From contig QXWR01000010.1 in assembly GCA_009911065.1 (NCBI GenBank), forward strand, positions 58,611 through 122,610: DNA of 64,000 bases, read 5' to 3'. The position numbers were made by a program, and so were the translations under genes. How positions within the stretch are numbered: the first letter of the stretch is position 1; each line of letters starts with the position of its first letter. The DNA is from Clostridiaceae bacterium (GTDB lineage: Bacteria > Bacillota > Clostridia > Lachnospirales > Lachnospiraceae). Of the stretch, positions 16,990-24,708 are shown in pieces. Under the pieces are notes generated by a model, which made no database searches, was not told the origin of the DNA, and saw only the letters and a program-made list of their open reading frames with translations.

Positions 16990-17463
16990 TCATTGTTGCT
17001 GTTTTGTTACTTTGTCTTCAAAATAGGTGGATTCCTCAAATTGTCCGGGGAAAATGTGCTTTTCTACCAGAATCGCCGCGTCCGCGATGCAGTCCAAACA
17101 GGAACGAAACTTATCCGAATGAGAATCCTTCAGATCGCCGCAGGTTACAGTCCGGTTTTTCTCAAAAAATTCTTTGGTGATGGCTCCTGCCAGAGCATAG
17201 GATTCCTTTTTGGATTTGTTCTTTTTGTCATCGTCCATATGGCCGGTACTGGTGATAAAGCCAGCCAGATAAACAGCGCCGGAAATGGCGCCGCAGGTTC
17301 CCAGTCTGGCACCCATTCCGCTTCCAAAAGTTTCCATTCCTTTAAAGCAGACCATAGGATCTAGTCCCAGAAGATCAGCATAGGTAACTGCTATGGCTTG
17401 GGAGCAGTTGTAGCCGCTTTTGGCGTAATAGTCTACCGCTGTTTGCGCTCTTGATTTTAACAT
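16990..17463 (-). CDS. C_GCAxxG_C_C family redox-type protein
   Basis: This 157-aa protein shows the Cys pattern that names the family: NCSQAI (residue about 20), LGTCGAISGAVYL (about 56-62), and later CGDLK and FRSCLDCIADAA. The start at 17463 follows AAGGAGG. Members are thought to bind metal or take part in redox chemistry in anaerobes and often sit beside transporters or oxidoreductases. Here it precedes a TSUP permease in a two-gene operon, suggesting handling of an oxidised sulfur species. Confidence 0.88.
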   Translation of the reverse strand: MLKSRAQTAVDYYAKSGYNCSQAIAVTYADLLGLDPMVCFKGMETFGSGMGARLGTCGAISGAVYLAGFITSTGHMDDDKKNKSKKESYALAGAITKEFFEKNRTVTCGDLKDSHSDKFRSCLDCIADAAILVEKHIFPGQFEESTYFEDKVTKQQQ

Positions 17464-17711
17464 AAAATTGCCTCCTTAATATGATTTGATTTATTATAAT
17501 GTATTGGGTATATTTTTGTCAATCCTTACAATAAATTGTTGTTTGGATGGGATTGTTTTGTTATAATAGCGGTCAGATACCCATCAGGAGAATCCGTAGC
17601 AACATAGATTGCAAAGGAGAAAGAGCAAATGGCAGGAATGAATTTTAAGATATTTTTGAGTACAATTTTGCAAAAAAATTGCGTAATTATAAACTTTGTG
17701 GAGATATAACT

Positions 17712-18308
17712 ATGAATCAAAATGAATTGCAATGGGATAAACTGCTGAAGATTAAGACAACTGGGCGCGATGATTCAAATTCAAATCAGTATTATTATCC
17801 CTATGAGCCAACTCCCTATTGTGTATTGGAATTGATGGCCAATAGCGGTTATTTTGGAAAGAACAATCTACTTCTTGATTATGGCACAGGTAAGGGTCGG
17901 GTATGCTTTTATTTATCTTACGAGACCAGATGTAAATCCATTGGAATAGAATATGATGAGCGGATTTTTACAGGAGCAATGGACAATCACCAAACGGCAG
18001 TATCTGGACCAAGAACCGATTTTGTGCTGACAAATGCAGAGCAATATCTGGTTCCGGCAAACGTAGACCGATTTTATTTTTTCAATCCTTTTTCCGTAGA
18101 AATATTAAAGACTGTACTGGCAAAGATTTTGGATTCCTATTATGAGAATCCAAGGGAGATTTTTTTGTTTTTTTATTATCCGTCAGACGAGTATGTTGGA
18201 TATATGATGACACAAGATGAGCTGATGTTTGTTGACGAGATAAATTGCCAGGATTTGTTTCCAGGTAATGATTTCCGGGAAAAAATTTTAATATTTGAAA
18301 TAGGCTGA
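17712..18308 (+). CDS. Class I SAM-dependent methyltransferase
   Basis: I chose ATG 17712 (MNQNELQW) with TGGAG nine bases upstream; the longer frame from 17679 uses a TTG without a ribosome site. The 198-aa protein has motif I LLLDYGTGKGRVCFYL followed by an acidic residue at the end of strand 2 (SIGIEYDERI), typical of class I SAM enzymes. The motif IV region reads YFFNPF. It is a stand-alone gene. The methyl acceptor (protein, metabolite or nucleic acid) is not evident. Confidence 0.8.
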   Translation: MNQNELQWDKLLKIKTTGRDDSNSNQYYYPYEPTPYCVLELMANSGYFGKNNLLLDYGTGKGRVCFYLSYETRCKSIGIEYDERIFTGAMDNHQTAVSGPRTDFVLTNAEQYLVPANVDRFYFFNPFSVEILKTVLAKILDSYYENPREIFLFFYYPSDEYVGYMMTQDELMFVDEINCQDLFPGNDFREKILIFEIG

Positions 18309-18594
18309 AAATTTCCTAAATCCGGATCAATAAAGTGATAAATTTTGAGTTGGTCAGAATGATTTTTAATGGTTTGATAAATCTTCTGAAACAGTATCAA
18401 GTATTTGCGTATGGGTTTCCTTTTGGTAACTATACCACAATATTGTGCGTACTTCACAGGGAATTAAAGTATTGTTACAATGTAAATGACAAAGGCAAAT
18501 GCCTGAAAAAGAAAACTTTAAAAGCAAAGCAACAAAAACAAAACAGCAACAAAATAACAAAACAAAAATACAACAATACTTGGAGGTAAACACA

Positions 18595-18990
18595 ATGAAA
18601 AAAATATTGGAATTTCTTAGAGAAAACCCTGTTCAGTATCTTGCAACAGTTGGCCGTGACAAAAAGGCGAAATGCCGCCCGTTTATGTTTGCCGGAGAGA
18701 TGGAGGGAAGATTGTGGTTCTGTACCAACAATCAAAAAGAAGTGTATAAGGATATGCAGGAAAATCCGTATGTGGAAATATCGGTATCCAGTCCCTCCTA
18801 TGCCTGGATTCGTCTCAATGGAAAGGCAGTGTTTGAAAATAATATGGCAGTAAAAGAAATGTGTATTGCGAATCCCATTGTGAAAAGTCAGTATCAGACT
18901 GCAGAAAACCCGATTTTCCAAGTGTTTTATCTGGAAAATCCCCATGGTTTGATTGCTGATTTTTCGGGAAAACCGCCATATGAATTTTAA
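18595..18990 (+). CDS. Pyridoxamine 5'-phosphate oxidase-like flavin-binding protein
   Basis: ATG 18595 has GGAGGT seven bases upstream and gives 131 aa; the longer frame from 18499 runs through a low-complexity Lys/Gln stretch and is unlikely. The sequence LRENPVQYLATVGRDKKAK, then RPFMFAGEMEGRLWFCTNN is typical of the split-barrel FMN proteins widespread in Clostridia. The family includes FMN/F420-type reductases and uncharacterised stress proteins. It is monocistronic with a long AT-rich leader. True pyridoxamine oxidase activity is unlikely because the family-specific C-terminal part is absent. Confidence 0.85.
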   Translation: MKKILEFLRENPVQYLATVGRDKKAKCRPFMFAGEMEGRLWFCTNNQKEVYKDMQENPYVEISVSSPSYAWIRLNGKAVFENNMAVKEMCIANPIVKSQYQTAENPIFQVFYLENPHGLIADFSGKPPYEF

Positions 18991-19037
18991 GAATTGGTTG
19001 CAAAGTTTTTAAAAGTTTTACAGCAGGCAGATTGCAT

Positions 19038-19054
19038 TTTCAGACACACTCTAG
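19038..19054. repeat. 17-bp repeat, copy 1
   Basis: TTTCAGACACACTCTAG occurs identically at 27555-27571. A related inverted form (AGCGTGTCTAAAAA) lies at about 19809-19822, so the pair could be ends of a degenerate insertion element. Confidence 0.45.
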
Positions 19055-19080
19055 TGGCATTTGATGTAGTTGGGCCTTGG

Positions 19081-19707
19081 TCATTCTGTGTGATCGATTG
19101 GATCTTGCAGATGAACGCCATAATGAATGATGTATGCAGCTACAATAAAGCCAAGACTTGAAATAAGCATATGGAACATATTCTGTCCTGTGGATATGGA
19201 TATTCGGCTAGGAGCAAAAAGGCTGGTGAGCCAACAAATCAGCAGTTTGATAAATGGGACAAAAACAGCTGATAAAAATTGAAGGAATCCATAATAGAGG
19301 AGACAGGAGGAATTTCGCTCCGTGAAAATTTGCCCTTTTTGTATGTTGGAAAATACGCGGCCTAAAAACCAGAAAGCAGCAATCCCAGGTAGTGTATGGA
19401 CAGCATACAAAAGGGAAAGGCCAATTTGAATCGTCAGGTTAATGGGTTCATGCTCATTTGCCCATACATGAATATCATCGCCCATTTGGACTGCCATATA
19501 GGGGAGAGGGGAATTGTTGTTTTTCAGAGTATAAATGGTATACTCAAAGGTTCCTTTATCTGTATGCAGATAAAAAGCTTGATGTCCCATAAAGCTTGCG
19601 ATTGTGCCTAGGACATAGAAACCGATGATAAAGTAGCAGACAAATTCCATAAACCGGGCGGCAGACTTGGCAAAGGATTCTTCTGTAAGTTTGTGCAATA
19701 ATTTCAT
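19081..19707 (-). CDS. DUF2975 family membrane protein
   Basis: ATG 19707 (MKLLHKLTEES) follows GAGGTG by six bases and gives 208 aa. Four hydrophobic segments lie at about residues 18-40, 95-120, 135-160 and 175-195, with an extracellular loop of about 60 residues between the first two. This layout matches DUF2975, small Firmicutes membrane proteins usually paired with an XRE-type regulator. No such regulator is adjacent here. The function is unknown. Confidence 0.75.
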   Translation of the reverse strand: MKLLHKLTEESFAKSAARFMEFVCYFIIGFYVLGTIASFMGHQAFYLHTDKGTFEYTIYTLKNNNSPLPYMAVQMGDDIHVWANEHEPINLTIQIGLSLLYAVHTLPGIAAFWFLGRVFSNIQKGQIFTERNSSCLLYYGFLQFLSAVFVPFIKLLICWLTSLFAPSRISISTGQNMFHMLISSLGFIVAAYIIHYGVHLQDPIDHTE

Positions 19708-19938
19708 AAAGATCACCTCATATTTATGATAACAAATTTATCTAAATTTAACAACCATAATTTTGTATTTATCCTTAAACGGTTACTGTTATAGGGATTG
19801 TTTACCAAAGCGTGTCTAAAAATTAAAAATCATTCAAAATATATGTTTTTATCTCCCATTTCATGGTAAAATAAGAAAAGTGTAAGGTTTAATATGTAAA
19901 AGAAAGCAAAGATGAATTGACGGAAAGGGATTGAGGAG

Positions 19939-21297
19939 ATGGAACAGAACATGAAGCAGATTGGACATTTGAAAGCACCGGGGAACTGGATGAATGATCC
20001 CAATGGATTTATTTACTATAAAGGAAAGTATCATTTGTTTTATCAGTATTTTCCTTATGGGACAGTATGGGGGACCATGCATTGGGGACATGCCATCAGT
20101 GATGACTTGGTGAATTGGGAGCATCAGGGCATTGCGCTTTTTCCCACAAAATATGGAGACCAGAATGGATGTTTTTCAGGAAGCGCAGTGGAGCATGAGG
20201 GAAAGATGATCCTTTTTTATACAGGTGTCCATTATTATGAGGCAGACCCGGAAAATATTCATGTTTGTCTTCATGATCAGTTTGATTCCTGTCAGATGAG
20301 GATGGTTTCTGAGGACGGGGTTCACTTTGATAATTGGAAAGACAAGCAGGTGGTAATTTTGCCTATGGAGGACAATGGTCATGGACACAGGACAGATACC
20401 AGAGATCCCAAGGTGTGGAAGGGGAAAAATGGCTGGATCATGGTTTTAGGAAGCCGTGGCGAGAACAGAAAGGGAAAACTCCTTTTTTATCAGAGTACAG
20501 ACCTGAAAAATTGGTCCTATATTAACGAAGTATCCAAGGGAGACGGCTGGGGCTGGATGTGGGAGTGTCCGGATTATTTTGAGACAGAAGGAGGACAGGT
20601 TGTGGTGTTCTCCCCAATGGGATTTTTGAAGGATGGAAAAGGGGAAGAAAATCAGGCCATCTGTATGGTTGTGGATTTCCAGGAAGACGGCTGTAAGATG
20701 AACATGCCTGATCAGTATCAGTATTTGGATTATGGGTTTGACCTTTATGCACCTCAGAGTACAGTGGACGAAGCGGGCAGGAGAGTGCTTGTGGCGTGGC
20801 TGCGGATGCCAAAGGCTGTGAAAGAAGAGGGGCAGGTTCCCTGGAGGGGAATGTTTAGCCTGCCTCGGGTGGTTGAGGTAAAGGACGGCCATGTGTACTT
20901 TCGGGTCCATCCGAATGTGAAAAAGTTGTATAGCAGACCTGTCAGGGATGTAAAGGATACCGGGCAAAAAGGGTATCACTTAAGCCTTCAGCTGGAAGAC
21001 GGAGGATGTGTAAATGTGGGTGGATACCGGATTTTCCGCCGGGGAAGCCGAATCGGTACAGATCGGACAGACGTCTTTTGTAAAGGAGAGGATTACCGAA
21101 CGGTGTTTGAAACCCCTAAGATAAAGGAGGGGTTTCAACTGGACATCTATGTGGAGGAACATATGGTGGAGGTCTATATAAATGACGGGGAGTATGTGGT
21201 AAGCAACGGGGTCTATGGGCTGAAAAAGGAGCTTTTTATCAGCGGGGGAAGCATGGTCAAGCTGTTTGGGGCAACGGATTTGTCAGCTCTTTTGTAA
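19939..21297 (+). CDS. GH32 sucrose-6-phosphate hydrolase / fructosidase
   Basis: This 452-aa protein has all GH32 landmarks: WMNDPNGF near residue 17 (nucleophile Asp), the FSGSAV segment, RDPKVW (transition-state Asp) and WECPDYF (acid/base Glu). A C-terminal beta-sandwich follows from about residue 310. There is no signal peptide, so it acts in the cytoplasm on imported sucrose (or sucrose-6-phosphate) or short fructans. ATG 19951 is an alternative start. No sugar transporter is next to it, and its 3' end overlaps the convergent MATE gene by 41 bases. Confidence 0.92.
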   Translation: MEQNMKQIGHLKAPGNWMNDPNGFIYYKGKYHLFYQYFPYGTVWGTMHWGHAISDDLVNWEHQGIALFPTKYGDQNGCFSGSAVEHEGKMILFYTGVHYYEADPENIHVCLHDQFDSCQMRMVSEDGVHFDNWKDKQVVILPMEDNGHGHRTDTRDPKVWKGKNGWIMVLGSRGENRKGKLLFYQSTDLKNWSYINEVSKGDGWGWMWECPDYFETEGGQVVVFSPMGFLKDGKGEENQAICMVVDFQEDGCKMNMPDQYQYLDYGFDLYAPQSTVDEAGRRVLVAWLRMPKAVKEEGQVPWRGMFSLPRVVEVKDGHVYFRVHPNVKKLYSRPVRDVKDTGQKGYHLSLQLEDGGCVNVGGYRIFRRGSRIGTDRTDVFCKGEDYRTVFETPKIKEGFQLDIYVEEHMVEVYINDGEYVVSNGVYGLKKELFISGGSMVKLFGATDLSALL

Positions 21298-22600
21298 ATT
21301 GTTTTATTTTAAACGCTACATAAAATGCCACGATCAGTTCTGTAAGAGGCATGGCAAACCAGATGGCAGAGCTTCCTGCAAATAGGGGCAGCAGCAGGAT
21401 AAAAGCGCCGCTGATCACAGCGCCTCTGGATACCGAAACAAGAAAAGAGGCAGACGGTTTCATCAGCGCCTGAAAATAATAGGTAGAGAAAATATTAAAG
21501 GGAAGCAATAGAAATGAAATCCCATAGCTTCGAATAATGGCGGGAGCAATTTTCAAAATCGTATCTGTAGGTGTCATAAAAATACGGACATACAGGTTGG
21601 GAACCGCCATGCTTAAACCAGTCCAAAACAGACCAAATGCTGCTGCTGTATACAGTGCATACAAAAGTGTCTGACGGATGCGGGTGCCATTTTTAGCCCC
21701 GTAGTTGGCAGAAATAATAGGCTGGGACGCCTGTCCGATACTGTACGCACAGCACTGGACAAATGTGCTGATATTGACAATGATTCCATACACGGACAAT
21801 GCATCGGTTCCCAGATAATGGAGAATCTGGCGGTTAAACAATATGGTGAGAATGCCCATGGCAACATCAATAAAAAACGTGGAAAAACCGGTTACAGTAA
21901 TAGCTCTTATCTTTTCAAAGAGCTTTTCTGGTTTAACCAAACGAAGGGTATTCTTTTTTCCTAAAAAGTGGCTCATCATCGCCAGTAAAGACAGAATGGA
22001 ACCGATTGCAGTGGCAAGTCCCGCCCCCAGGATGCCCATATGGAAGGTAAAAACAAAAAGATAATCACCGATTATATTAAAAATACCTCCCAGCAAGACT
22101 GCTTTTGTGGCAAGTCCGGGATTTTTGTCATTTCGCAGAAAGGCGGACATAAGCTGTGTAAAAAGAAATGACGGAATGACAAATTTAATCGGAATGAGAT
22201 ATTTTCTGGCAAGGGGGAGCAGATGGTCTCTGGCGCCAAAGAGCGTCAAAAGTTCCCGGTCAAAAAATGCAATGCCAATCCAGGATACAGCGGCTAAAAA
22301 TCCTGCCCCTATAACAGCAGCCGTGAAATATTCGTTTGAAATCGTTTCATTTTCTTTTGACTGACCACGCAGAGAGCTGAACAGTACAGAGCCGCCAATG
22401 CCCATTAACAGTCCCATGCTGTATATTATATTCCAAATCGGGGCAACCACAGCCATAGCTGCCGTGCCGTCCGGACCCTGATATTGGCCTACCATGGCGA
22501 TGTCTACAATTCCGTACACAGACGAGATAAATGCACTGCCAAAAGCAGCAGAAAGATATTTTCTGTACATGGGTCCGATTTTTTCAGTTAAAAAGTCCAT
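21257..22600 (-). CDS. MATE family efflux transporter
   Basis: The protein is 447 aa with 12 hydrophobic helices and a MatE fold in two halves; the N-terminal half opens with DIAMVGQYQGPDGTAAMAVV. MATE pumps export cationic drugs or metabolites using sodium or protons. AAAGGAGG precedes the start at 22600. Unusually, a perfect promoter (22724-22752) and a leader of about 115 bases containing an intrinsic terminator (22628-22683) precede the gene, implying induction by antitermination. Confidence 0.9.
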   Translation of the reverse strand: MDFLTEKIGPMYRKYLSAAFGSAFISSVYGIVDIAMVGQYQGPDGTAAMAVVAPIWNIIYSMGLLMGIGGSVLFSSLRGQSKENETISNEYFTAAVIGAGFLAAVSWIGIAFFDRELLTLFGARDHLLPLARKYLIPIKFVIPSFLFTQLMSAFLRNDKNPGLATKAVLLGGIFNIIGDYLFVFTFHMGILGAGLATAIGSILSLLAMMSHFLGKKNTLRLVKPEKLFEKIRAITVTGFSTFFIDVAMGILTILFNRQILHYLGTDALSVYGIIVNISTFVQCCAYSIGQASQPIISANYGAKNGTRIRQTLLYALYTAAAFGLFWTGLSMAVPNLYVRIFMTPTDTILKIAPAIIRSYGISFLLLPFNIFSTYYFQALMKPSASFLVSVSRGAVISGAFILLLPLFAGSSAIWFAMPLTELIVAFYVAFKIKQFTKELTNPLPQTA

Positions 22601-22627
22601 TTGTTTCTCCTCCTTTGTTTGTGTGAT

Positions 22628-22683
22628 AAAAAAAGAGCTGGATAAAGTCAGCAGACGTTTCAGCCTGCGGCCTTATCCAGCTC
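22628..22683 (-). terminator. Leader terminator/attenuator of the MATE gene
   Basis: On the minus strand GAGCTGGATAA (22683-22673) pairs perfectly with TTATCCAGCTC (22645-22635) and is followed by seven T. It lies between the promoter and the coding start, so it should stop transcription unless an alternative fold forms. Upstream in the leader is a second SD-like GGAGGG (22711-22706). I do not recognise a known riboswitch class. Confidence 0.75.
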
Positions 22684-22723
22684 ATCATTTCCAACGAATG
22701 ACTTGCCCTCCGAACGAGACCAT

Positions 22724-22752
22724 ATTATACAGCGTTCTTGTTTGATTGTCAA
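22724..22752 (-). promoter_or_regulatory. Perfect-consensus promoter of the MATE transcript
   Basis: On the minus strand TTGACA (22752-22747), a 17-base spacer and TATAAT (22729-22724). Confidence 0.85.
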
Positions 22753-22831
22753 GGTTTTTATCCGGTTTTTTCGCCCCATGAATTGCAGCCACTAGATAAT
22801 TAGGAATTTGGCGGCAAAATTAAAAATTGCA

Positions 22832-22891
22832 TTTTCATCTTTTTTCTTTTATGGTACAATCATTAGATGTTAAGATATTAAAATATTTAAC
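22832..22891 (+). promoter_or_regulatory. Promoter and possible operator of the ferredoxin-like gene
   Basis: TTTTCA (22832-22837), 17 bases, TACAAT (22855-22860). An AT-rich near-palindrome with GTTAA and TTAAC ends covers 22869-22891 at the expected start site and could bind a repressor. Confidence 0.4.
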
Positions 22892-22939
22892 TTCTAAACC
22901 AGCAGAATTTGCTGTAAACAAAACAGAATGGAGAGAAGC

Positions 22940-23569
22940 ATGATTCGAAAAATCATAAAAATAGAGGAAGACAAGTGTAATGGATGCGGAGCATGTGCAG
23001 AGGCTTGCCATGAGGGTGCCATTGAAATGATTGACGGAAAGGCAAGGCTGACTCGGGAGGACTATTGTGACGGTTTAGGGGACTGTCTGCCGGAATGTCC
23101 CTGCGGTGCAATCTCCTTTGAACAGAGGGAGGCTCCGGCTTACAATGAAGAAGCAGTTCTTGCTGCCAAACAAAAGAAGCCATTGTCCGTGGCAAAATCA
23201 CACCTTGGTCAATGGCCTTGCCAGATTAAACTGGTTCCTGTTCATGCACCTTACTTTCAAGGGGCGGATTTATTGATTGCAGCAGACTGTACAGCCTATG
23301 CCTATGCAGGAATCCACAATGATTATATGAAAGGCAGAATAACCCTTATTGGCTGTCCAAAGCTAGATGCTGTTGATTACAGCGAGAAGCTTATGGAAAT
23401 TATAAAAAATCATGATATTAAGAGTATTACCGTTTTAAGGATGGAGGTTCCCTGCTGTGGAGGGATGGAGGCAGCAGTCAAAAAGGCACTCTTAGGCAGT
23501 GGAAAAGAGATTTTATTGCAGGTTGTGACTGTGTCGGTTCAAGGAGAGATTGTTACAGAAAAAGAATAA
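22940..23569 (+). CDS. 4Fe-4S dicluster ferredoxin-domain protein
   Basis: I chose ATG 22940 with GGAGAG at 22930-22935 (209 aa). Residues about 12-70 carry two cluster motifs: CNGCGACAEACHEGAI and CDGLGDCLPECPCGAI. The remaining 140 residues contain more Cys positions (ADCTAYAYAG, LIGCPKLD, VPCCGG), which may bind metal or link to a partner. Such proteins are common in anaerobic Firmicutes and probably move electrons in the cytoplasm. The partner is not apparent: neighbours are an exporter and two unrelated small genes. Confidence 0.82.
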   Translation: MIRKIIKIEEDKCNGCGACAEACHEGAIEMIDGKARLTREDYCDGLGDCLPECPCGAISFEQREAPAYNEEAVLAAKQKKPLSVAKSHLGQWPCQIKLVPVHAPYFQGADLLIAADCTAYAYAGIHNDYMKGRITLIGCPKLDAVDYSEKLMEIIKNHDIKSITVLRMEVPCCGGMEAAVKKALLGSGKEILLQVVTVSVQGEIVTEKE

Positions 23570-23641
23570 AAATTAAGGAGATGAGATGAAAAATAGGGCG
23601 CTAGATTTGTGCCTTGAGCGAAGGGAAAGGAATGGTGAAAA

Positions 23642-24046
23642 ATGGTTTTATACAGACCTGTGGGGACCGAAGAGCTGGAATTAATAAAAGAAAGCGGATA
23701 CTCGGCATTTCCTCCAAGACTGCCGGAACAGCCTATTTTTTACCCGGTTTTAGATGAATCCTATGCAGTGGAAATAGCCAAGGTATGGAATGTGAAATAT
23801 AACCATGACCACAAAGGATACGTGACAAAATTTCAGGTTGAGGATGCGTATGCCAGTCAGTTTGAAGTTCATCAGGTAGGCGATTTTTACCATCAGGAGT
23901 TGTGGGTTCCCGCTGGGGAGTTGGAAGAATTTAACCGGCATATTGTTGGGAAAATAGAAATCGTGAAGGAATTTACAGAGCAGGTTTTATCTTGTCCTGT
24001 AAAGTGTGACCGATCCTATTTGCCTACAAAAGATGGGGAAGAGTGA
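23642..24046 (+). CDS. Small conserved protein annotated elsewhere as ADP-ribosylation/crystallin J1-like
   Basis: The protein is 134 aa from ATG 23642. Its pattern (LYRPVGTEELELIKESGY, then AFPPRLPEQPIFYPVL) recurs in small Clostridia and Bacilli proteins often labelled ADP-ribosylation/crystallin J1, a name that does not prove a function. No catalytic motif is evident to me. Its leader (23607-23641) closely resembles that of the following acetyltransferase gene. Confidence 0.7.
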   Translation: MVLYRPVGTEELELIKESGYSAFPPRLPEQPIFYPVLDESYAVEIAKVWNVKYNHDHKGYVTKFQVEDAYASQFEVHQVGDFYHQELWVPAGELEEFNRHIVGKIEIVKEFTEQVLSCPVKCDRSYLPTKDGEE

Positions 24047-24104
24047 AAGAATTTGATAAAACTTTCACAGTTTATTTGTGCCTTGGAAAGGAATCGTGAA
24101 AAAT

Positions 24105-24632
24105 ATGGAGATAAATAAGCGGGTGGAGACAGAACGGCTTTATCTGCGGGAGATGGTTCCATCTGACTTTTCCTCTCTCTGTAAGATTTTGCAGGATGAA
24201 AAGGCAATGTACGCCTATGAGGGACCATTTGATCATGGTGAGGTGCAGGAATGGCTTGACAGACAGATTGCCCGTTATCAGAAATGGGGCTTTGGATTGT
24301 GGGCGGTTGTCTTAAAGGAGACTGGGGAGATGATTGGACAGTGCGGACTGACTATGCAGCCGTGGAAAGAGAAGGAGGTGCTGGAAATCGGCTATCTTTT
24401 TTGGCGGGCGTTCTGGCATCAGGGATATGCTACGGAAGCGGCAAAAGGGTGTAAAGATTACGCCTTTAAAGTGTTACATGCACAGGAAGTTTGTTCGATT
24501 ATCCGTGATACCAATCTGGCGTCCAAAAATGTAGCAATTCGAAATGGGATGAAGAAAATGGATACTTGGGTTAAGCATTACCGGGGTGTGGATATGCCTC
24601 ACGAGCGGTATGTGGTTCAAAAAATGGAATGA
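24105..24632 (+). CDS. GNAT-family N-acetyltransferase, RimJ/RimL type
   Basis: I chose ATG 24105 (MEINKRVETERLYLREM), the usual N-terminus of this subfamily, with GGAAAGGAA upstream; 175 aa. The acetyl-CoA-binding region is at about residues 95-120 (GYLFWRAFWHQGYATEAA, with Q-G-Y-A-T-E at the pyrophosphate loop). RimJ/RimL-like enzymes acetylate protein N-termini or small amines, including antibiotics. The target is unknown. Confidence 0.88.
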   Translation: MEINKRVETERLYLREMVPSDFSSLCKILQDEKAMYAYEGPFDHGEVQEWLDRQIARYQKWGFGLWAVVLKETGEMIGQCGLTMQPWKEKEVLEIGYLFWRAFWHQGYATEAAKGCKDYAFKVLHAQEVCSIIRDTNLASKNVAIRNGMKKMDTWVKHYRGVDMPHERYVVQKME

Positions 24633-24708
24633 AAACAGCATGGATTGCCAAAGCATCAGGTACATAGGCAGTAAAGGAAAAAATTAATGTAGGAGGAGGT
24701 TATTTTTT

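Noticed and set aside
17629..17709. Short frame (about 26 codons) after a good AAAGGAG
   Set aside because: Too short, ends just ahead of the methyltransferase start, no recognisable protein; could at most be a leader peptide.
22721..22723. ATG opening a 12-codon leader peptide in the MATE leader
   Set aside because: The ATG lies directly after the -10 box, before the expected transcription start, so it would not be in the mRNA.
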